28,880 bases of DNA from Melampsora larici-populina 98AG31 (lineage: Eukaryota > Basidiomycota > Pucciniomycetes > Pucciniales > Melampsoraceae). The stretch is taken from assembly GCF_000204055.1 (NCBI RefSeq), contig NW_006768802.1:827743-856622 (forward strand), read 5' to 3'. This document shows positions 20,293 through 28,880 of the stretch, piece by piece. Both the position numbers and the translations under genes were made by a program. Within the stretch, counting starts at the first letter, position 1. Each line of letters opens with the position of its first letter. The notes below the pieces were generated by a model, which saw nothing but the letters and a program-made list of their open reading frames with translations, ran no database searches and was not told the DNA's origin.

Positions 20293-21062
20293 GTGCAACT
20301 TTTTCCCTTTTGTGAAGCCTGTGAGTCATCCAGTTGTGCCTTCACTTCACCATATGTTCCATAAAAATTTCAATTGTACTGCATGCATTTTTCTTGCAAT
20401 ATAGGCAAGCCCTCCACACCAAATATTGGGCATCTCAGTGGTGGTTGAATTGAAGAGCCAACCAGCTTTGTATCATATGTCAGGAAAGAGCTTGGGGTGT
20501 GTGTAATGCTGACAGATTTTTCCATTATCCTTGTGTCTACAGAAGTGGAGAGAGTCTACTGGGAATATCAAATGAAAAAAGGAGTGGTGATGTTGCCCCT
20601 GTGGTGAATGTGGTCAAGCAGCTTGCATGCACTGATGTAGAAGCAGAATTGAGGCATTTGATTGGGGAAGGTACATAGCAAGAAAGCCAAAAGAATTGAG
20701 TAGTCTCCTGGTCAGCCAATCAGAGAATAGCGGAAGAATGGAGAGCAACATAGACAAACTGTGCTTAACTCTCAGGATAAAAAAATGTTTTCCATGCCAG
20801 TATAATTCCACAGTGCGGACTAAAAACTGTGTGTTGTGGGATTGACTGCAAGCAAGGCACACACACTTTCAAGTCTTATTTGGGGTATCTTCACCCTCCT
20901 GAGTGGCTTTGTGTGAGCATTACACACAAACTTTATCAGCTTGCTGTATTTCATCAATATTTATCATTTTGGTGGTGTTCCAATTTTGGGGACAGTTGGG
21001 TTAGATGCACAATTTTGACCAGGGTGGTTGAATATGGAGGTGAGCAAAACTTTAGATATAGT
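20293..21062. other. Repeat-like non-coding stretch right of the hAT element
   Basis: No gene is recognised; only short frames without family motifs. Confidence 0.35.
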
Positions 21063-21821
21063 TTACTCAAGAATTGAACTGGGTTTAGGCATCGTACGTT
21101 CTTGAAGATTGCATGTTGCTGAGACTTCTTGTGCTGCAGCCAAGAAATGTTGCACCTGGCAATTGCCTCCAAGGTGCTTTTGATGTTCTGGACAGAATAT
21201 ATCACTGACCTGGCCAAGAGGTGCAGTGCATGGACCATTTGAAGGATGTAAACCATCAGCTGCCGCAAGTTTGCAGAGTTGATCTGAGGTTGTGCTGCAT
21301 TGCACATATGACTTACATACCAATTTGAATTTCTGACCCTCTTTGGCCAAAGAAACCAGATGGATGCAGCTCAGGCACACATGATCACAATGTGTACAAT
21401 GGCAATGTGTGGTGCCTTCTAAGTTGTTCGATTCCAATCACTGCCAACATTTTTACCTCGGATCTCACATGGGTCTAAACCCTTGGACAGCTCTTGTCTG
21501 AGGATTTGATCCAAGCCATTTCATGGCCCATAAGATTTCCTTGGATTGGGACCTTGGACAGGATTTATCCAAGGATTTGCATCTGATGATGCCTGGGATT
21601 TTTCAACCCACGGCAAATATGGGGGCAGTGAATGCATATGGCATTGGGAGATGGTAGCAATGCTTGCTTTTGGTGCAGATGAATCTACAACCAATTATTG
21701 GATGAGTGCTGAGTTGGCATGCCCCAGAATTTTTTTTATCTCCAATCCATCTGCACAGGTCACTTTTTACATGGAGGATTGCACCATTTGTACACCATAG
21801 AGTCGTGGGATTGATATGTTT
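21063..21821 (-). pseudogene. Cysteine-rich reading frame split by a MITE
   Basis: Reading leftward, a frame is open from 21821 to the MITE at 21630 and encodes GDKKNSGACQLSTHP and CRFICTKSKHCYHLPMPYAL. The same protein resumes at 21438 with LESNNLEGTTHCHCTHCDHVC and runs to a stop at 21063. Removing the 192-bp MITE and one 3-bp AAT copy rejoins the two parts in frame, 188 codons including the stop. Spaced C-x-C, C-x2-C and C-x2-H pairs suggest a zinc-binding module. The frame is closed upstream by TGA 21824-21822, so earlier exons may be missing or decayed. Coding-like fragments on the same strand up to about 22768 may belong to it. No family is recognised; an old transposon protein or a host gene killed by insertion are both possible. 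Confidence 0.5.
21439..21630. mobile_element. 192-bp MITE, copy 2 (CACTG-type ends)
   Basis: Ends CACTGCCAACAT and ATGGGGGCAGTG, flanked by AAT on both sides (21436-21438 and 21631-21633). It is the same length as copy 1 (8739-8930) and shares its internal order: TTTACCTYGGAT, the accumulated TTGGACAG/TCCGAGG palindromes, ATGATGCC, GGATTTyTCAACCCA. It is inserted inside a cysteine-rich coding frame. Confidence 0.82.
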
Positions 21822-23500
21822 TCAACAAATGACCAGTTAAACAGGTTGACAAGATTGAAGTTCAAGACAATAGAGGGTAGAAGTAGGAACAAATAGATGG
21901 GGATGAGCATTAATCATTGTATTCATGTAGTGAAAAACTTGTTCACTGTGAAAGCATTTGTCCAATGCAAAGAAATCCATCCAAGCAGTGTGTCATGAAT
22001 AGATGACAAGAGACCTGGTAAGCTTCTTGGTTTTGACCATCCTGTGCCTAATGATAGGTCCAAAGGCCTTGGAGGGGGTATGAGCTGGGCCTGTAGTGTG
22101 TAGTGCACTCTGGAGATGAAAAAAAGGACTGATTGGTGTCTAAGGGAGTGTGAAGGGGGGTTTCAGGTCCAATTTTGGCTTACTAGGGCACTTCATTGAT
22201 GGGGTGGACACCATCCATGTCATACAAGTAGATATTGAGATGCAAGAAATGCTGTAGTTGGATTTCAGGGATGGAAGGTGACAGGGTGCAGACCCAAAAA
22301 ATTTACACAGGAGCTGTGAGAAATAATTTAGGGATTGTGATGGAGATTTCAGGCCAATGACCATTCTGTTGAATCAAGAAACCAGGATTGATTTGAGTTT
22401 GAGAGATAACAGGGAAGAGTAAACACCATAGGCAACTCCAGTTTTTTTAGAGAGAGTGACAGTTGAAATGATTCTTGCAGGAAGGATACAAGCTTTTGAG
22501 GGATAGGTGTTGAGCTCCTTTGGTACCAGTAAGACCTTGGCAGCCAGTGTGGCAAACTGTAGGAATTTGGTCAACTTGAGAGTGGCATATAACTCTGGTC
22601 ATTCAGATGAGATTGTGTTGAGGAGCATTGAGAGAAACATGAAAGTTTCAGTTTGACAAATTGAAGATTTGATGGATGGTGTGAGTGAGATGAAAGAAGA
22701 AGTGATTGGAAGAGTGAGAGGATGAAGGGCACAATCTTGGGGTTATGACTATCCAGAAGGTTGAGCAAGGTTTTGGTTCTGGACAGTGGGGTGGTTGAAC
22801 TGGGGGTATCATTTCACAAGCCTGTCAAGGGCTTGTTGCTTAGGTGTTGCTGATTGTGAGCAGCCAGTTGGTTGGGTGGTGAATTGGGTGTGAAGCCATT
22901 GCATGATGTGTTTAAGAGGGTTCTGATATTCAGTGTCCCTCTGACAGCAGGAATTTCCCAAAGGCCATGTCTTTAGTCTATTGAGATCAAGGGTTTCTTG
23001 GATGAAAACAGAATAAGCTGCCCAACTGATTTTATTGGAAAATCAGATATGAAAAATCAGATATGATGTGGTATAGATGCACTTCACAAGATTCAAAAAA
23101 GAGACAGACAATGCAATGACCAACAGTGTCTGAAAACAAATTCTCTTTGAATTCACATTCTCTTTGATCAATCACAATGCTGGCAAATATAATGTTTGAT
23201 TGATTGCCAACATAAATTTGAGAGACAATCTCATATTTCCTGATAGGTTCATTTTATCAAGAAATTGCATTTAATTCCATTTGGCCAAGGCATGATTCAA
23301 GTGATTGGCATATGTGGAGCTTTGAAATTCATGTTTTGGGTTATATCCTTTCTCCATCCAGTCAAAAAAAACCAACTTAGTCGCAAAGCTTGGGAGTTGG
23401 TACATGTATTGACATATGGGAATGGGTCAAAGAAAGGCTTTTGGATAATACTAATAGTAGTTAGGTAAGAATCAACCTCCATTCCTAACAAACAAAAAAG
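21822..23500. other. Old sequence with minus-strand coding traces
   Basis: Several minus-strand frames have protein-like character but are broken by stops, for example 22574-22374 (FLQFATLAAKVLLVPKELN), the YLYDMDGVHPINEVP trace at about 22240-22185, and 22108-21923. They may be one decayed gene together with the cysteine-rich frame. A plus/minus pair of frames at 23265-23515 cannot be told apart. No function is recognised. Confidence 0.3.
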
Positions 23501-23840
23501 CATATAGTCTATCACATCAAAAGAAGATTTATCTTTTTTAAATGTCTAGAAGGATTGGAGTTATAGAATCATTCAAAAGAAAAATTCCCTAATTCTCAAC
23601 TCATTTTTCTATAATCTTAAAATTCATAATTTAAAAATAATTATATTCATCCATTCTATTATCCTAAAGTTTTTCTTGAAAGTGCTTTTGACTAGAAAAA
23701 CCATTGCCCATCCAGGATGGGGTAAGGGTTTTACAGCAAACTAACAAAATGTTCCTTCAATTCTGTGAAAAATTGGTCAGCCAGTAAAAATTTATTCGGC
23801 ATAACAACATGATATAATTAGGTTGTAAGGGTGATACATG

Positions 23841-23909
23841 TCAGATATGAGAACCGCCCTCAGAACTTCCGCGTTTCTCAAGTTCTTTTGTTTCAAGTCT
23901 CATGTCTGA
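23841..23909. repeat. Nested inverted repeat
   Basis: Outer arms TCAGATATGAGA (23841-23852) and TCTCATGTCTGA (23898-23909), one mismatch. Inside them is AGAACTT...AAGTTCT. It could be a small foldback element; no target duplication is seen. Confidence 0.5.
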
Positions 23910-24541
23910 TTTGATTTTTTCCCAAGCTTTATATGATGCTGATAAAGCTTGCCTCTGTGGTCGCTCAGCGTGAACCCAGATACTTAGTATCTAGAGCCAG
24001 AACACCCATCCCCTCAAATTAATCAGGCGATTCCAAGCGGACTCAGATTTGACGCGCATCTGTGAACCCATTCAATGCCTGGTAACCATCAATTGTCTTA
24101 TCACAAAGGACCAAATTGACATGCGTCCTCTGAATCAAAAATTAAATACTGACGTTACTTTCTTTATGATATTGGTGTCAAAGATTGCCTTATATATTCG
24201 ACGAAAAACATCCCAACCGGCTCAAGAGAGAAAGCCCCATTGTCATCAACTCCCATCTCATCGGAATATTGGTTATTCGGCTGGGTACGTTTGTTGTTTA
24301 AACATTCAAACTTCCAATTCCGAGAGAAATCCTGCTAGGATAATCTAATGGTGTTGAATCAATCCCCAAGGATCTTCTCAATAAACCTCACCACCGACGC
24401 AATATCAAGCATGTAGGCCTGTGTAGTGATTCTTTTGTACTCCTGGTATGGAAATCGAGTTCAAAGAAAGTACAGTTCTTATGAATTGGATTGTGAATTC
24501 GGCCCATCTTCTCTTGCAGAAGACACAGAGTTGCCGAGATT

Positions 24542-24587
24542 TCAAAATTTCCAAGGAGTAAGGTCCAAAATTTCCAAGGAGTAAGGT
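24542..24587 (+). repeat. 23-bp tandem duplication
   Basis: CAAAATTTCCAAGGAGTAAGG occurs twice in direct succession, about 500 bp upstream of the F-box-like gene. Confidence 0.7.
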
Positions 24588-25082
24588 CTTCCGTTTTAGG
24601 TGATTGAGATATCTTTGGTTTTAAAAGTCGGGGTTTCGCAGGTCACGCTCAATCAAAGAACTGTAAGGCTTGCAATGAAAAGTAAAGGTCAAGAACAATA
24701 GTCTTTTGAAACTGACAACACTTCTTTCTTTTGAGCAGTTGTCAAAGTTGTTGTTGAAATCGTTGCTTTTGACCGGGGGCCAGCCTCAAATTACCGCACC
24801 TTCACCATTGAAAGAAATACTTTCCAAATCGAGACCCCCATGTGGCAAAATCGTACCTTCCTTTAGATGCAATCCAGTGATGGCATCGTGCTTTTCTCGT
24901 GCTTTTGAGGCCACTATAAACGCTTCCCTAGCTGAGAAATGTGATTGCAGACCTTTCGGATTCAGCGACATTGCTTATTTCCACTTGATCATCATCGATA
25001 AATTCATTGAACCAATTCATATCACTGCTTGAAAAATCGGCTACACATCTATCATCGGCTCGGATATCACAACTACCAGAAA

Positions 25083-26806
25083 ATGCTTAACAGATTACCG
25101 GCGGAAGCACTGGATCCTATCATCGAGCGTCTCCTCGAGTTAGACATGGCTGCACCCGGAAATCCCATCTATCCGCACGATGGAAGATTTGAAGCAGGTA
25201 GGCATCGGCGGACTTGCATTCTCTTTCTTTCAATAATCCAAGTACTAGCGAATGAATTCTAAATTTTATTTCTTACATCCTTGCAGCCCATTCCTTGAGA
25301 GCATTATCAGAAGTGACTCTTGGATCGAGTCAAATAAAGCCCTTTCAGGAGGCCTGTGAATCCTTTATATGGAGGGTGAGCAATATTCTCACGATATATG
25401 AGCCATTGCAAAAATGCTGATCTATAATCTTGACTCTCTTTCACAATTGTTTTGGCAAAAAGATCTTCCGATGTGTCCTAGAAGATTGCGATGAGATGGC
25501 CGCTGATCCTAATCTTGATTCTGTAGCCAGACATGTTCGCTCATTCACAGCTTCGATGCGCATAGACACCGAGAGTGACGCTTCATTTACGCAAACTATA
25601 GAATGGATGGGAATCATGGACAACATCTTGAATAAATTCTCTGATCTCAATCTGAAGCATATCCGCCTACACACCCACGCTCAGCTCGTCCAGGGCACGC
25701 CATCGATTCTCGAGGACTCGGCCAACCTTGATCGCCTGCAAATTGCTCACCAGCAAATCATCTCTTCTTTGAGTAACTTTCCTTCTTTGACTGCGTTGGA
25801 CCTTGAAAATTGTTTTGCTTTGGTGTCAGAGGATATTGTCTCTCAATGCATTTTTCAACTTCCCAACTTGGTTCGATTCCGAGCTCAGGAAAGTGCGTTG
25901 AAGCCCGATCTCGATTTGACTCAAGGCTCAAGGCTTGGCGAGTCTTTGGCATCTCGTACGAAATTGGAGAAGCTGAGTTTGAAGAACTTGGCCTATGTAA
26001 GTCCTGCTTGGTGTGACTTGAACTGGCAAGGACCTTTGACAAGTTTGAATTTGAGGGGTTGTGGAAATTTGGAAAACCAAGCACTATTGCGTTTCATCCT
26101 CAGTATCCCGTCCTTGGAGAAGATTCGCCTACAAGATCACCATTTCAGATCTCTCGACATATTTACCGACATTCATGGAATCCCATTCCCAAACTTGGAA
26201 CGCTTTACCTTTCTTGGGGACAGTCTTGAGCACCCTCTCTTTGATATATTGGCAGAAGCTCCCTTACTTGAAAAAGTACATTTGCATTCAACTCCAGTGC
26301 GGGATTGCCTACGCGGAATGCAACGTTCTATCGAAGTAAGCCATGGGTCTTGGGCAAGTTTGAGGACTGTTATTATATCATTTATTAGGCCTGACGATCC
26401 AGAGAGGATACGGCTTCGTGAGTGGGGTGTTGCAAGAGACGTCGCAGTCAAGTTTCATTTCGGTATCACGGCATGGAACACGCCTGAACTTCAAGTTTTC
26501 GATTTATCTTCTGATGAAGAGACTGGCAACGGAACCGCAGCACCAAATGATGACCAAGCTGATCATGCCAGTGAGGCAGAATCCGAGCCATCAGATCACA
26601 GTGAGGCAGAATCCGAGCCATCAGATCACAGTGAGGCAGAATCCGAGCCATCAGATCACAGTGAGGCAGAATCCGAGCCATCAGATGCCAGTGAGGCAGA
26701 ATCCCAGCCATCAGATGCCAGTGAGGCAGAATTCGAGCCAGAAGATGACAGTGATGTTAGCGCCCCAGAAGATTGGGAATTTGTTTGGAGACCACAAACT
26801 TTATAA
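25083..26806 (+). CDS. F-box/LRR-like protein with acidic repeat tail
   Basis: Three exons, 25083-25197, 25287-25375 and 25463-26806, give 515 residues. The N-terminus MLNRLPAEALDPIIERLLEL followed after a splice by LRALSEVTLGSSQIKPFQEACESFIWR resembles a degenerate F-box. F-box proteins present substrates to SCF ubiquitin ligases. The middle has leucine-rich-repeat-like segments such as FPSLTALDLENCFAL, LTSLNLRGCGNLENQALLRF and IPSLEKIRLQD. Residues 438-497 are six 10-residue acidic repeats SEAESEPSDH/A, ending in EDWEFVWRPQTL. The acceptor of exon 3 (AAAAAG) has a weak pyrimidine tract, so that boundary is the least sure. Substrate and partners are unknown. Confidence 0.75.
26571..26750 (+). 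repeat. Six in-frame 30-bp tandem repeats (coding minisatellite)
   Basis: Unit starts GTGAGGCAGAATCCGAGCCA. The first three units are identical, the fourth differs only at its end, and units 5-6 diverge. The exact 30-bp period keeps the frame, adding ten acidic residues per copy. There are no spacers, so it is not a CRISPR array. Confidence 0.95.
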
Positions 26807-27052
26807 AAACTAGTCTTCAATCTTTTCTATCTTAAAGATCCCGTGTGGAAGCCTTGTATTTATACTCTTTCTTGCGCAGTAAATTTGTAATTAATTCTCC
26901 GAAGTCCGTACCCTAAACTCAACCCAAATCCCTCAAAATCCCTCGCCCAAGCCAAAATTACTGGACTGGTCCAGGGCTTGAGCAGTAGGTATATATGTAG
27001 GAAGCCGTATGCCCCCTTCTGCAAGGGAGCGGCGGAGGATCCAACCTCCAGT
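26807..27052. other. 3' region of the F-box-like gene
   Basis: Non-coding. No clear polyadenylation signal could be chosen among the AT-rich stretches. Confidence 0.4.
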
Positions 27053-27113
27053 GAGAATGAGTTAGCTTAACAAAGCCCTCTCTGCGCGGCCTTTGTTAAG
27101 CTAAGAGAATGAG
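27053..27113. repeat. 43-bp palindromic insertion flanked by 9-bp direct repeats
   Basis: TTAGCTTAACAAAG (27062-27075) and CTTTGTTAAGCTAA (27091-27104) are perfect 14-bp inverted arms. GAGAATGAG lies directly outside on both sides (27053-27061 and 27105-27113). Nine-base duplications are typical of Mutator-type insertion. A wider direct repeat GGAGGATCCAACCT surrounds it (27034-27047 and 27125-27138). Confidence 0.7.
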
Positions 27114-27202
27114 ACACAAAGGGTGGAGGATCCAACCTGGCGGGAGAGGGAGACTCCACCGTTCCCACTTCACGTGAGACTAGGGGAGACTTCAGCAAAA
27201 AG

Positions 27203-27249
27203 TACAGTTTGATACTGTATTATCTTCAGAAATACAGTGTCATACTGTG
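27203..27249. repeat. Pair of 17-bp near-palindromes
   Basis: TACAGTTTGATACTGTA (27203-27219) and TACAGTGTCATACTGTG (27233-27249) are direct repeats of each other, and each is itself a dyad. They could be a dimeric protein binding site or an element end. Function unknown. Confidence 0.5.
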
Positions 27250-27648
27250 GCACCCTGTGCCACCAATCCATTAAATTCTATTCACGTTTTGTTAGAGGAA
27301 CAATTTTCTTTCTCAATTCTCTCATTATGTCACTTTCATATTTTATCTTGTATTATCTATTAATTGTTAACATCTCTAATATCTACTACACAAAGTTCTA
27401 CCAAGTCATTAGACTGTATGCTATGCAACTTGAGTCACAGTACAAACAAGCTACAGTGCGTGTGTGGGGGGGGCCGGTAGGTCGCGGGTCTCATGACCGG
27501 GTAGGCCTCTGCGTGGTAGGGTGCAGGGGTGGGTGGGAGGTAAAGAAAATTTTTATCGTGCTTGATGTTCGATTAAGCAAGTGGGATGTGTTAGCGGGTT
27601 TTTCTCACGACGTGTAGGATGTGTATGTTTGGATAACGGATCATGTAG
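27250..27648. other. Non-coding flank left of the LINE fragment
   Basis: No gene. A G-rich run with GACCGGGTAGGCCTCTGC near 27497-27514 weakly resembles 6672-6689 (AACCAGGTAGGCTCTCTGC). This hints at a shared repeat. Confidence 0.3.
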
Positions 27649-28880
27649 CTGACCCGGTCTCTCACAACCATCCCCAACAGGATGTCTGCCTCGTGCACAC
27701 GGCTCAAACCAATAACTGACAACATTACTTCGGCCTCGGCATTAGGCTTCATTGACGACGTTGTTTTGTTGTCAACCGCAAGCGACACACATCAGTTGAA
27801 ATCACAGATGCAAACACTGTCTTTTCGCCAACAACAATGGGCCAAAAATCACGGCGCGATTTTTGACATCAAGAAAACATTTTGGGTTCTATTTGGCTTA
27901 CAAACACCTGCTTTCATCCCTACAATTGACTTTGCCGACAGGAAAATGATCGAACCGGCCCCTTTTGCAAAATGGCTGGGCATCAAAGTCGACAATCAAC
28001 TCACCTTCAAACAACACCGACTCGAAGTTATTGCAAAAGGACAACAACGAGCCGGTTTCCTAGCAGGTCTCTCGAAGACCGGCTGGGGCATCCCCCCTCA
28101 CCTTATGAGAATTCTCATAACAACCACGATCCACGCAGCGACCGATTATGGAGCCATGGCCTGGAACCCTACAGAGCCGTCAAAATTTCTCATTGACAAA
28201 CTGACACAGATAGACAACACCTGCGCCCGAGCGGCGCTTGGAGCACTCAGCACCACACCAACAATCTTTCTCAGGCATGACATGAACCTCGTGCCCGTGA
28301 AAATACGCCTACAAAGCAAAACTTTGAGCTTCATGGCACGCTCTTTAGCTAAAGCTAAATCACACCCCTTTTTCTCTCTTATCCAGCAGGCTCAGCATTC
28401 GAATCCGAAAAGCCACCGTAACCCTTTTCATCATTTCTTCCAACACTCTCTTCACACGCAATTCGAAGAACACGTGGTCCAACTGCCGGTGGACCCAGCC
28501 TCGACGCTAATCAGGCCGCCTAATTACTCAACAATCCTCCAGGAGGATGAAAACACCGCCACAAATGGGACGCTACGGCTTAAACCAAGCGGCCATCACA
28601 TACTAATTTTCACCGACGGCTCTCGTATCCCAAACAAAAACACGGCAGCGGCAGCATGGTGCGCTAACACCACGACTTCGACTGCAGTCCACCTAGGCCC
28701 AGCACGTTTGCAAGGCATTTACCAGGCAGAGTACCGTGGCGTCCAACTGGGGCTGAAAATGGCCCTAGAAATGGCGACTCAAGCCACACACAGGACATCC
28801 ATTATCCTTGATAATCAGGGAGTGGTGAAAGACTTGAAATCTAACTCATCCTCCGTCTCCTCCTTAGATAACAGACAACA
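27649..28880 (+). CDS. LINE (non-LTR) reverse transcriptase/RNase H, 5' truncated, runs off right edge
   Basis: One frame is open from the codon after TAG 27646-27648 to the window end, about 410 residues. The reverse-transcriptase active site GFIDDV lies at 27745-27762 (the FxDD form of the YADD box). It is followed by a long QW-rich segment and WLGIKVDNQLTFKQH, typical of the C-terminal part of fungal LINE polymerases. An RNase H domain follows: Asp in LIFTDGS (28615), Glu in YQAEYRG (28729) and Asp in IILDNQG (28810). The upstream RT blocks (fingers, GxPQGSPLS) and any ORF1 or endonuclease are absent. 5' truncation is the usual result of target-primed reverse transcription. No ATG fits a true start, so this piece is probably inactive. 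Confidence 0.85.
   Translation, partial: MTRSLTTIPNRMSASCTRLKPITDNITSASALGFIDDVVLLSTASDTHQLKSQMQTLSFRQQQWAKNHGAIFDIKKTFWVLFGLQTPAFIPTIDFADRKMIEPAPFAKWLGIKVDNQLTFKQHRLEVIAKGQQRAGFLAGLSKTGWGIPPHLMRILITTTIHAATDYGAMAWNPTEPSKFLIDKLTQIDNTCARAALGALSTTPTIFLRHDMNLVPVKIRLQSKTLSFMARSLAKAKSHPFFSLIQQAQHSNPKSHRNPFHHFFQHSLHTQFEEHVVQLPVDPASTLIRPPNYSTILQEDENTATNGTLRLKPSGHHILIFTDGSRIPNKNTAAAAWCANTTTSTAVHLGPARLQGIYQAEYRGVQLGLKMALEMATQATHRTSIILDNQGVVKDLKSNSSSVSSLDNRQ

Larger units (their letters stand above)
23501..25082. other. Intergenic region upstream of the F-box-like gene
   Basis: No convincing gene. A 61-codon minus-strand frame (24971-24786, starting MSLNPKGLQSHFSAREAF) has fair coding character but no family. 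An inverted repeat and a short tandem duplication are listed separately. Confidence 0.35.

Noticed and set aside
21350..21438. tRNA-like GTTCGATTCC segment
   Set aside because: No acceptor or anticodon stems pair around it, and it lies in the cysteine-rich reading frame.
26571..26750. Regular 30-bp repeats as a CRISPR array
   Set aside because: The repeats are contiguous with no spacers and lie inside a eukaryotic coding exon.
26418..26813. Overlapping plus- and minus-strand frames across the 30-bp repeats
   Set aside because: A 30-bp period keeps all frames open, so these are by-products of the minisatellite in the F-box-like gene.

Overview
This window looks like nuclear DNA of a filamentous fungus. 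It is most likely a basidiomycete and plausibly a rust (Pucciniales); that placement is inference. The support is: genes split by short GT-AG introns of about 55-160 bp, mitochondrial genes with eukaryotic architecture (LIP2-type octanoyltransferase, SAM carrier), a five-exon UBC13, several classes of eukaryotic DNA transposon, MITEs, a LINE fragment, and a cysteine-free candidate secreted protein of the kind common in plant-pathogen genomes. No tRNA, rRNA, CRISPR or prokaryotic operon structure was seen.

Layout. 1-3001 (minus) is a five-exon Mutator-like (MULE) transposase running off the left edge, with an open frame in all visible exons. 3002-5063 is non-coding and holds a possible 679-bp inverted-repeat element. 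5064-6047 (plus) encodes a candidate secreted protein, followed by a decayed, frame-shifted extension that repeats part of the gene. 6300-9688 is AT-rich and holds tandem and inverted repeats, two relic coding stretches (minus 7117-7890, plus 8064-8737) and a 192-bp MITE. 9689-14286 is the conserved core: LIP2 (minus) and the mitochondrial SAM carrier (plus) diverge from a 248-bp intergenic region, then UBC13 lies on the minus strand. 15232-15376 is a Tourist/Harbinger-like MITE with a TAA target duplication.

15885-20285 is a complete hAT element with 20-bp terminal inverted repeats, a 7-8 bp target duplication and a nine-exon transposase broken by one in-frame TGA. 20293-25082 is old repeat-rich DNA. 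It includes a cysteine-rich reading frame interrupted by the second 192-bp MITE copy; removing the MITE and one target-site copy in silico rejoins the frame exactly. 25083-26806 encodes an F-box/LRR-like protein with an acidic tail of six 30-bp repeats. 26807-27648 has several small palindromes. 27649-28880 is a 5'-truncated LINE with reverse transcriptase and RNase H that runs off the right edge.

Functional links. LIP2 and the SAM carrier both serve mitochondrial lipoylation: LIP2 places the octanoyl group, and lipoyl synthase (not in this window) then needs mitochondrial SAM, which the carrier imports. UBC13 is a housekeeping K63-ubiquitin E2. Most of the rest is transposon biology. I found no clearly new multi-gene system. 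The most interesting items are the divergent LIP2/SAM-carrier pair, the MITE-split cysteine-rich frame, the secreted protein with its decayed duplicated tail, and a tiny palindrome flanked by 9-bp direct repeats.
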